This document shows, piece by piece, positions 56,407 through 64,000 of a stretch of DNA of 64,000 nucleotides. Origin of the DNA: Allomyces macrogynus ATCC 38327. Taxonomy: Eukaryota; Blastocladiomycota; Blastocladiomycetes; Blastocladiales; Blastocladiaceae. Made by a program: the position numbers and the translations under genes. The notes beneath the pieces were generated by a model, which was not told where the DNA came from, did no database searches, and worked only from the letters and a program-made list of their open reading frames with translations. Each line of letters starts with the position of its first letter. The stretch's first letter is position 1. The stretch lies in NCBI GenBank assembly GCA_000151295.1, contig GG745328.1, positions 1,115,585-1,179,584 on the forward strand, written 5' to 3'.

Positions 56407-58886
56407 ATGGTGGGTGCCGATCCGCTGCCTTTCCGCTTGCAAATTGAGCGCTCCGGATCTTACACGCGCGCGTCAACGCGAACTATTAGGCCGAAGCGGT
56501 CAAAGTCGTGGTGCGATGCCGGCCCTATTCCGAAAAGGAGCGCGCGGCTGGTCATTCGTGCATTGTCGACGTGGACGAGGCCCGCAACTGCGTGACAATC
56601 ACGGCGCCCAAGCTCACCGACGGCAGCGGCTCGAGTGACGGTGGCAAACCCACCCCGGGCGCAGGCACGGACCCGCCCAAGTCGTTCACGTTCGACTCGG
56701 TGTTTGACGCCAACTGCAAGCAGCTCGACGTCTACAACAAGACGGCGCGGCCGATTGTCGAGTCGGTTCTCGAGGGCTACAATGGCACCATCTTTGCGTT
56801 TGGGCAAACGGGCACGGGCAAGACGTTTTCCATGGAGGGCATTCGCGACGTGCCGGAACTGCGCGGGATCATTCCCAACTCGTTTGTGCACATTTTCTCG
56901 CACATTGCTGCGGCGCCCGCGGGCGTCAAGTTTCTCGTGCGCGCCAGCTACCTGGAAATCTACAACGAGGAAGTGCGCGATTTGCTCTCGAGCAACCCGT
57001 CCAAGCTCGACCTCAAGGAGCACCCAGACATGGGCGTCTACGTCAAGGACCTGTCGTCGTTTGTCGTCAAGGACGTGGACGAAATGGACAAGCTCATGAA
57101 CCAAGGTAACAAGAACCGGTCGGTCGGGTTCACGGAAATGAACGCGCGGTCGTCGCGGTCGCACTCGATTTTCACGATCACGATTGAAATGAGCGAGACG
57201 CGCGACGGCAAGGAGTGCATTCGTGCCGGCAAATTGCACCTCGTCGACTTGGCCGGGTCGGAGCGGCAGAGCAAGACGGGCGCCACGGGCGACCGGCTCA
57301 AGGAAGCGACCAAGATCAACTTGAGCTTGAGCTGTCTCGGCAACGTGATCAAGGCCCTCGTCGACGGCAAGGCCTCTCACATCCCCTACCGCGACTCGAA
57401 ACTCACGCGGCTGCTCCAGGACTCGCTCGGCGGGAACGCCAAGACCATGATGATTGCCACCATGTCGCCCGCGTCCTACAATTACGAGGAGACGATTTCA
57501 ACGCTGCGGTACGCGAGCCGCGCCAAGAATATCAAGAACAAACCCAAGGTCAATGAGGACCCGAAAGACGCGATGTTGCGCATGTTCCAGGAGGAGATTG
57601 CGCGGCTCAAGGCGCAGCTCGAGACCGACGGCGCGGGCGTTGCCGACGAGGACGAAGACGAGCCAGATGCCGAGGTCGAGGGCGCCGACGAGGCTGCAAC
57701 GACAAGTACGACGGGCGGCCCGACCGACGCGGCAGGAGCGGTTCCGGCTACCGCGGCGACGGCAGCAGACGGCAATATCGGCACGTCGCTCAATGCGTCG
57801 GGCATGGAGCGGCGCAAAAAGGCCGGTTTGACCGACGAGGAAATGCGCGTCATGGAGGAGCGCATCGAGCAGGAAAAGCGCGCGATTCTCGAGAGCAAGG
57901 ACATGATCGAGTCGGAAAAGCAGGCGATTCTAGCCGAACTGAACCGGCGGCAAGAGGAGATTGATCACGAGCGGCGCGCGCGCGAGGAGCTTGTCAACAA
58001 GCTCGAGCAAATGGAGAGCAAGCTGCTCGTGGGCGGCGTCAACATTCTCGACAAGGAGGTGCAGCAGCGCGAGGAGCTCGCGCGGCAAGCGGCCGAGCTC
58101 GAGGAACGCAAGCGGCAACAGCTCCTGCTGCACCAGCAGCTCCAACAAGAAGAGGAGGCTGCGCTGCAAATGGAGGAAGAGTACAACTCGCTCCAGGACG
58201 AGGCAGCGGCCAAGACGCAAAAGATCAAGAAGCTGTGGACGATTCTCATGACGCACAAGGCCGAGCTCAAGGACCTGACCGAAGAGTACCAGCGCGAGCG
58301 CGAGGACCTCCTCGACACGATTCGCGACTTATCACGCGAGCTCAAGTGGAAGATGAAGCTCGTCGAGCGGTTCATCCCCGACGAGGGAATGTCGTGGATC
58401 GAGAGCCAGAGTACGTGGGACGAGGTCAACGAGCAGTGGCACGTTCGCTACGCGAGCCACGCCGGCAACAATATTCGCGGTTCGCAGCACGGCGCTCACC
58501 GGCATTTCCACCATTTGCCGCGAGCGCAGCAGCTCGCGAGCGGCAGCGGCAGCGGCAGCGGTGGGCTTGTGAGCGCGTCGCCGCCCCCGGGCATGGACGA
58601 CATCAATTTTTGGACGCCCATCTACCCGACCGAGGCCGTTTACTTGTCGTACGACGGCCACGTACGGCCAATGGGGAACAGAAGGGCAAGTGCGCTAGGA
58701 TCGGCGGCCGCCGCGTCGTTGCGTGGGAAGGCCAACTCGCCGAACGGCCACACGGCGCGGCCGCAAGCGGCACGGACCAAGAGCGGGGCAAGGTCCGCCG
58801 TCGTGGCCGCGTCGGCCAAGCCGAAAGTGGTGGAAGATGCTCCTGCTGCTCGTGGACTGGTGACGAAGCCAAAACATTACGCATAG
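56407..58886 (+). CDS. Kinesin-2 motor subunit (KIF3/FLA10-like)
   Basis: A 7-nt first coding exon (ATGGTGG, 56407-56413) splices by GTGCCG...ATTAG to AEAVKVVVRCRPYSEKERAA, giving about 800 residues. The motor domain has the P-loop GQTGTGKTFSMEG, switch I NARSSRSHSIF, switch II VDLAGSERQSKTGA, and HIPYRDSKLTRLLQDSLGG. The neck signature ASRAKNIKNKPKVNEDPKDA followed by MLRMFQEEIARLKAQL is diagnostic of kinesin-2 (KIF3A/B). A coiled coil (about residues 430-600) and a globular tail with FTPI-like WTPIYPTEAVYLSYDG follow. Heterotrimeric kinesin-2 drives anterograde intraflagellar transport; it is kept in flagellated fungi and lost in most others. The gene looks intact. Confidence 0.93.
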
Positions 58887-59319
58887 CTGGGACTGGGTGG
58901 AGAGGGAAGACGCGACGATACAAATACATTTATGGTTTTGCTCGGTCCGCTGCCCGCACAACAATGCTCTGGCAGAAATGCGAGCGGCACGACAGCGAGA
59001 ATGTCAAGTCTGGTTTGCTCTGCAAGTCCAGGATCTGGCTCAAGAAGAAACAGCACATGACCGCGTCGCAAATCGCAGCAATGAACAATCTCACTTCGAC
59101 CGACGGCACATCGTCGACAAACCGCTTCTTGGCCAACAAGCGACCTGGCACTCGCTGCACAAGACTTGATCAATCACGGCCCTCGTTCATGTTGCAGCAG
59201 TATTTCGCGCGGCGAGGCCAGCCCAGCCGCAACTGATCGGAGCATCCACCAGCAAGCGGCGACACGACGAGGATTGAGCCGTTGCGAGCGCGGCGTACCG
59301 CTCGCGCACCGCCGCCAGC
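58887..59319. other. Spacer between kinesin-2 and formin
   Basis: About 430 bp of tandem intergenic DNA with no convincing gene. Presumably kinesin 3' UTR and formin promoter. Confidence 0.4.
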
Positions 59320-62300
59320 ATGTCGTTCTTCAAGAGTATCTCGCCAAAAAAGAAGCGCAGCTCATTGTCCAAGTCCGATGGCAACATTTTCGGTCACTCG
59401 CCGACAAGTCCGACGGGTGGGGCCGCGGAAGGGGACCCCGGCGGCTCGCGGGACGTGCGACTCGGCAGCTCGCCGCTCGGGCCGGACGACGGTATTGGCG
59501 CCCTGTCGCTGGGATCGACGTTTGCCCTGGCCATGCCCGACGACCACGAGCTGGACGTGCAGTTTACCAGATTGATGGTCATTATCTCCTCTCTTGATGT
59601 CTCTTTCTCAATCCGGGCCAAGGAAACTCACGCAACTCCGATATGAAGGGCGAAATGGGTCTGTCGGGCGACAAGGCCAAGGCCATGAGCGCGCTCTCCA
59701 AGGAGAAGAAGTGGCACTTGATCTCGCAGCATGCACAGCAAAGCGTACGTTTTGAGGTGGAGCGTGTTGTGCAATAATACCGGCAACTCACTTCAAATCT
59801 TTATCATGAACAGTCGCGCGGCGTGGTCAAGAGGCACGTTCACGAGCTCGTCGCCGAGCTTCAGCAGTTTGCCAGCCAGCCAATCAGTGCCGAGACGGCC
59901 CAGTTTCTCAACACGCTCGAGGTGTCGGCTCGCACAGAGCCCGTGAGGTCCGTGCTCGACTCCATTTTCTGTCTATGCTTTTCCGTCCGGCTTGATCCTG
60001 ACCCGCTGCGCGTGGATTCCTAGCTGGGTCGTCGATTTCCTGAACCAGAACGGGCTCGAGTTCCTGTTCCGCGTACTCGACACGTTGGGTTCGCGGCCCT
60101 GGCTCGACCTGACACATTGCGCTGCGACACTGCATTCGTGCGCGCGGTGTCTCAAGGCCATCATCAACACGAGCAAGGGGCTCGACGCCGTCCTCGGGTT
60201 CCCAAACGGCATCCACTGGCTCATGGCGGCGTACCCGGTACTCAGCATCGACGACCCGGCGGGCAAGAACGCGAAAAAGACCATTCTCGAGATTCTTGCC
60301 GTCATGTGCTTTATCTCGTCGGGGCTCGACCGCGTCTTGGAGAGCGCGACCAAATACAAGCTGGCCAATCGAGAGCCGCACCGGTTTTGGACGATTGTGC
60401 GTGACTTGGAAGTTGAAGATGACGAGTTCCAGGTCCGTTGGTGCTGTTGTTTCTGTACTCGATCAATCTGCCACAAACTCACCGGGTTCGCACCACGCCC
60501 ATTTAGCTCGTCGCCATGAGTTTCATCAACGCGGCCGTGAACGCGTCGCCGGACCTCAACACTCGCCTCGCCCTGCGATTCGAGTTTCTCGATTTCGGGT
60601 TTCAAGCCGTGCTGACACGGGTCAAGACAACGGGCAGTCCCGACGTGCAAAAGCAGGCCACTATCTTTCTCGACGAGGCCAAGGAAGATGCGTCGCCCGA
60701 CATGGTCGATCCGACGTCTTGGACCATGCCGCGCATCGACGTGCTCTCGCTGCTTCCGGCCTCGGCCGAAGACGACGAGGATACGGCACGGTCGAAGCGC
60801 ACCAAGGACCTGTTTGTCGCGCTTATCGCCAAGCTGCAGCTCCTGCCCAAGGACGCGCAGCGGCGCGAACGGTGCCTGGCGATCTTGAACCAGGTCATGA
60901 ACCAAGTCTTGACGGGATTGAGCCCGGGTGCGCCGCCGCCGGTGCACGTCGAGGTCGCAAACGTCATTGACAACACCGAGACGGACAAGCTGCAGCACGA
61001 GCTCGACGAGCGGCAACTGCAGGTCGAGAAGCTGGCATTGCAGCTTAACGAGGCCCAAGTCGCGCAGGACAAGCTCCACGCCGACGTCGTGCGGCTCACG
61101 GGCCAGTACAAGGCCGAGTCGGAGAAGTCGGTTGGGCTCGAGGCCAAGGTGCAATCGCTGACCGACGAGCTCGCGCGTCGGCCAACCGTTGTCGTGCCAC
61201 CGGCTCCTCCAGCATCGATGTTGGGGGCCCCGCCGATCCCGCCGCCGCCACCGCCATTCATCAGTGTGCATCCTCCACCGCCCCCGCCGTCATTTGGCGC
61301 TCTCCCGGCACCATCACCTTCCGGCACGAGCCTCCCGCCGCCACCGCCGCCGCCACCTCCCCTCATGTGTGGTGGTGCTCCTCTTCCTCCCCCACCGCCA
61401 CCACCGCCCATCATGAAAGGTGGCCCTCCACTCCCTCCTCCACCCCCTCCACCACCCGTGATGGGTGGTACTCCCCTCCCTCCTCCCCCCTCACCACCAC
61501 GGTCCGGAATGAATGGGTCACCATCGCCGCCGCCCCCGCCCCCACCCTTCATGAGCGGTCCACCTCCACCCCCGGGCGTACCCGGTATGCTGGCACCGCC
61601 GATGGCCGCGCACGTCCCGACGGGTCCGAAACCGTCGGTCAAGATGCGCGGCATGGCGTGGTCCAAGGTCGCGAACCCGGCCGCGGCGTCGGTATGGAGA
61701 GCGCTCGACGCGCCGCCCGTCGACTTGAACATCAAGGAGCTCGAGGACCTGTTTGCTGCCGCGGCTCCCGCGGCCCGCGCCGAGTGCATCGGCCGGCAGC
61801 CCGACACGGTCCGGATCGGGACGCCAAGAACCACAAGCTGAGCTTGATCGACACGAAGCGCGCGTACAACCTCAACATCATGCTTTCTCGCATCAAGATC
61901 ACGTTCTTGGACATGAAGCACGGGATCGAGACGGGTAAGATGGACGACTTGCAACTGCTCTCGTCGATTCTCGCCAACGTGCCGACGGCCGAGGACGAGG
62001 TCGCGTTGCAGGATTTCATTGGCGGGTCGCCCGAGAAACTAGCTGTGCTCGACCGCGCTGACCAGTTCCTCGCGATGCTGATACCGATCCCGCGACTCAA
62101 GTCGCGGCTCGAGGCCATGATCTTTGCGCTCAAGCTCAAGGAGCGGTTGACAGAGACGACGCCGCAGGTTGACGCGATCGCGGCTGCGTGCAGAGACTTG
62201 AAGTCGAGCATGGCACTGAAAAAGACGCTCAGAATCGTGCTTCAAGTCGGCAATTTCATGAACAGCGGATCGTTCCGCGGTAACGCGCAAGGGTTCAACA

Positions 62301-63061
62301 TTGACTTCCTTATGCGGGTACGTCGATGAACCCGTTTGTTTTGATCCTGATTTGGGTCCTTGAGCACGAACTAATCGCGTTCGTTTTCCTCACGATTAGC
62401 TCGGCGATATCAAGGCCAACGGGTCCAAGCAGACGCTCCTGCACTACCTTGCGTCGGTCCTCAAGGCCGACGTCCAGACGCTCGAGTCAGACCTGGCCAG
62501 TCTCGACAAGGCCGCGCGCGGTCCGTTTCTGTTCGTTCTGCACCGGTGCAAGCGATGCATCGCCAGCTGACCCTACCTGGCATATTAGTCTCGCTCGTTA
62601 CCTTGCAGCAAGACGTGAGAGAGCTCGTGTCGGGCTTCAGAGCTATCGAGGCCGAGCTCCCGCACCACGACGCCGCGTCGCCGTTCACGACCATGATGGC
62701 GCAATTCGTGGCCGCGCACAAGGACGAGGTCAATTCGCTCGCCGCGGCGCTCGACCAAGTGCAGACCGATTTCGCGGGCGTCGTCACAGCATTTGGCGAC
62801 GACCCGACTACAGCCACGCCCGAGTCGTTTTTCGGGCTGTTCAAGGGGTTTGTTGCGGCCGTTGGCAAGGCGCAGCGCGAGATCATTGCCATGGCGCGCA
62901 AGGCTTCGACGACGAGTGTCGCTTCATCAGCGGCGGTCACGGCGGCTGCGGCCAAAGCGGCAATTGCCGAGAATCGCAAGGGCGTCGCCGACGAACTGCT
63001 GTCGTCGTTGCAGACAGGCGACGCGTTCAAGAAGCGCCGCGGCGGCGCGGTGCGGCCTTGA
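59320..63061 (+). CDS. Diaphanous-related formin, with an apparent 1-nt deletion in FH2
   Basis: It starts MSFFKSISPKKKRSSLSKSD at 59320. A GBD/FH3 region follows over several exons (MKGEMGLSGDKAKAMSALSK, EKKWHLISQHAQQ, SWVVDFLNQNGLEFLFRVLD, TLHSCARCLKAIINTSKGLD). Next are a coiled coil (NTETDKLQHELDERQLQVEK), a long FH1 with many polyproline runs (about 61200-61620), and FH2 opening VKMRGMAWSKVANPAAASVW. The frame breaks near 61818-61820 (ATCGGGACG; one more G restores it) and continues DAKNHKLSLIDTKRAYNLNI. The FH2 hallmark LQVGNFMNSGSFRGNAQGFN is intact, and GVRELVSGFR-like helices and a basic C-terminus end at 63061. Formins nucleate and elongate actin filaments under Rho control. The rest of the gene is well conserved, so the shift may be an assembly error. 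Confidence 0.88.
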
Positions 63062-63283
63062 TTGGGTCTTGATGGGGGATGGGGTTGGGGAGACTTGAGG
63101 TGGATCGAGGAACATGATTAATTTTACTGGTGCGTTTGTTGGGTGAGAATGCATGGTGACCATGACAAGTGGGGAAGAGCACCGATTTCGCAGCAAGCTG
63201 GATAAAAAATGCAGGAATAAATTTATCGAACACGGCCCAAACGCACATACCACCAACGCACACCCTTTCCATCACTCCCAACT
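63062..63283. other. Convergent 3' spacer formin / bystin
   Basis: About 220 bp of lower-GC sequence, including AATAAATTTATC near 63216, which contains an AATAAA-type signal readable on the plus strand for formin. Confidence 0.4.
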
Positions 63284-64000
63284 CTACACATCGACCATCT
63301 CCACGTCCATGGACGCGAGCGCCGACACGCCGCCACCTCGTGGCGTGCTGTTGGCCAACTCGCGGCGAATCTCGGGCGTGATCGCATAGTGGCCCTTGAA
63401 CTTGATCAAGTCGAGCAACGCGTCCTTTTGTTCGGTCGTGATATCAATCTTGTACCGCTGCACAAAGACGAGCAGCGCCTGGTGCCACAAGACGGGCAAG
63501 TCGCGCGCGTCCGTCTTGAACCGCAAAAAGTGGAACACGATCGCGTCGACCACCTTGTACGGCAGCGCGTACTTCTTGTCGAGCAAAATGCGCAGGAACA
63601 GCGAAGTGGCGCCCGAGTACTCCATTTCCGCGAGCTTCATGAGCGCCGCACTAGAATGCAGGACGGGGACCGAGATCTTGGAGACGACGGAGCCGACGAT
63701 CGCGGCTTCGCGCAGCGAGCAGTTGTCCTGGATAGTGCGAGAATGGTCAGATTTGAGAGCTCCAATCCAGTCAGGCGTCGGAAATCCAGCAACGTACGTC
63801 GCACAGGGGGAGCAGGATACCCTTGAAGAAGGCTGCGGGCTTGTACAAACTCTTCTTGAGCGCCATGTAGAGATGGTAATTCAACTTCTTGGTCGACTGA
63901 ATATCCTCGCGCACGCGCTCGAGCAAGAACAGGTTCAGGAACCGCTGCGCCATTTTCGGGTTAAAACTCGACACGAAGATTTTGGTCGCCTCGTACATGG
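63284..64000 (-). CDS. ENP1: Bystin (Enp1), C-terminal part
   Basis: The gene enters from the right edge; two exons are visible (64000-63798 and 63727-63284) joined by a GTACGT...CCAG intron. Exon sequence reads [59 protein letters not shown], then [40 protein letters not shown] and [19 protein letters not shown]. This is the highly conserved bystin domain. Bystin/Enp1 is a 40S ribosome-assembly factor that travels with pre-40S particles from nucleolus to cytoplasm. The C-terminus ends with a short Met/Val/Asp tail. The 5' half of the gene is outside the window. It is convergent with formin. Confidence 0.92.

Overview
The window is a compact, GC-rich stretch of eukaryotic nuclear DNA. Genes sit on both strands with short spacers, and most are interrupted by GT-AG introns of about 50-80 nt. 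The gene set is fungal or opisthokont. It includes a kinesin-2 motor subunit and the 3' end of a nephrocystin-4 gene, which belong to flagellated cells, and a DDRGK1 (Ufm1 pathway) gene, which yeasts lack. Together these suggest a zoosporic, early-diverging fungus of the Blastocladiomycota/chytrid grade. That placement is inference from gene content and style, not from a marker gene.

Layout, left to right. 0-7 kb: the end of a PH-domain protein, DNAJC11 (-) and NRDE2 (+). 7-10 kb: a damaged patch where a truncated nephrocystin-4 (-) abuts two tandem, broken copies of a leucine-rich-repeat-like gene (+). 10-19 kb: DDRGK1 (-), a TBC1D13-type Rab GAP (+), UBR7 (-), a CREST-family hydrolase (-), a METTL21-like methyltransferase (+) and an unrecognised basic protein (-). 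19-32 kb: a peroxisomal ABCD half-transporter (+), EMC4 (-), a broken alpha/beta hydrolase (+), cohesin SMC3 (+) and a NOA1/MTG3 GTPase (-). 32-45 kb: RAD2/XPG nuclease (+), a membrane-anchored pseudokinase (+) and single-exon FGAM synthase (+). 45-52 kb: a MATA-type HMG-box factor (-) with a duplicated 5' end, a WD40 protein with a SUMO-interaction-like motif (-) and a delta-12-type fatty acid desaturase (-). 52-64 kb: parvulin PIN4 (+), a CobW-type GTPase (-), NDUFA1 (+), kinesin-2 (+), a diaphanous-type formin (+) and the end of bystin (-).

Most genes are unlinked housekeeping functions: DNA repair, cohesion, purine synthesis, ribosome biogenesis, membrane-protein insertion, mitochondrial function, cytoskeleton and lipid metabolism. 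I see no metabolic cluster, operon, transposon, CRISPR array, rRNA or convincing tRNA. Several neighbours are divergent pairs that could share promoters.

The most informative oddities are lesions and gene-structure quirks. Single-base losses shift the frame in formin, NDUFA1, the hydrolase and one LRR copy. In-frame stops occur in RAD2, the METTL21-like gene, the hydrolase and the other LRR copy. NRDE2 appears to use an 8-nt microexon. Because the frameshifts recur with the same sign in conserved genes, base-level assembly error must be excluded before calling any one gene dead. I did not find a clearly undescribed multi-gene system. The best biological leads are the nephrocystin-4 truncation, the tandem duplication at the HMG gene, the pseudokinase receptor and the retained Ufm1-pathway gene.
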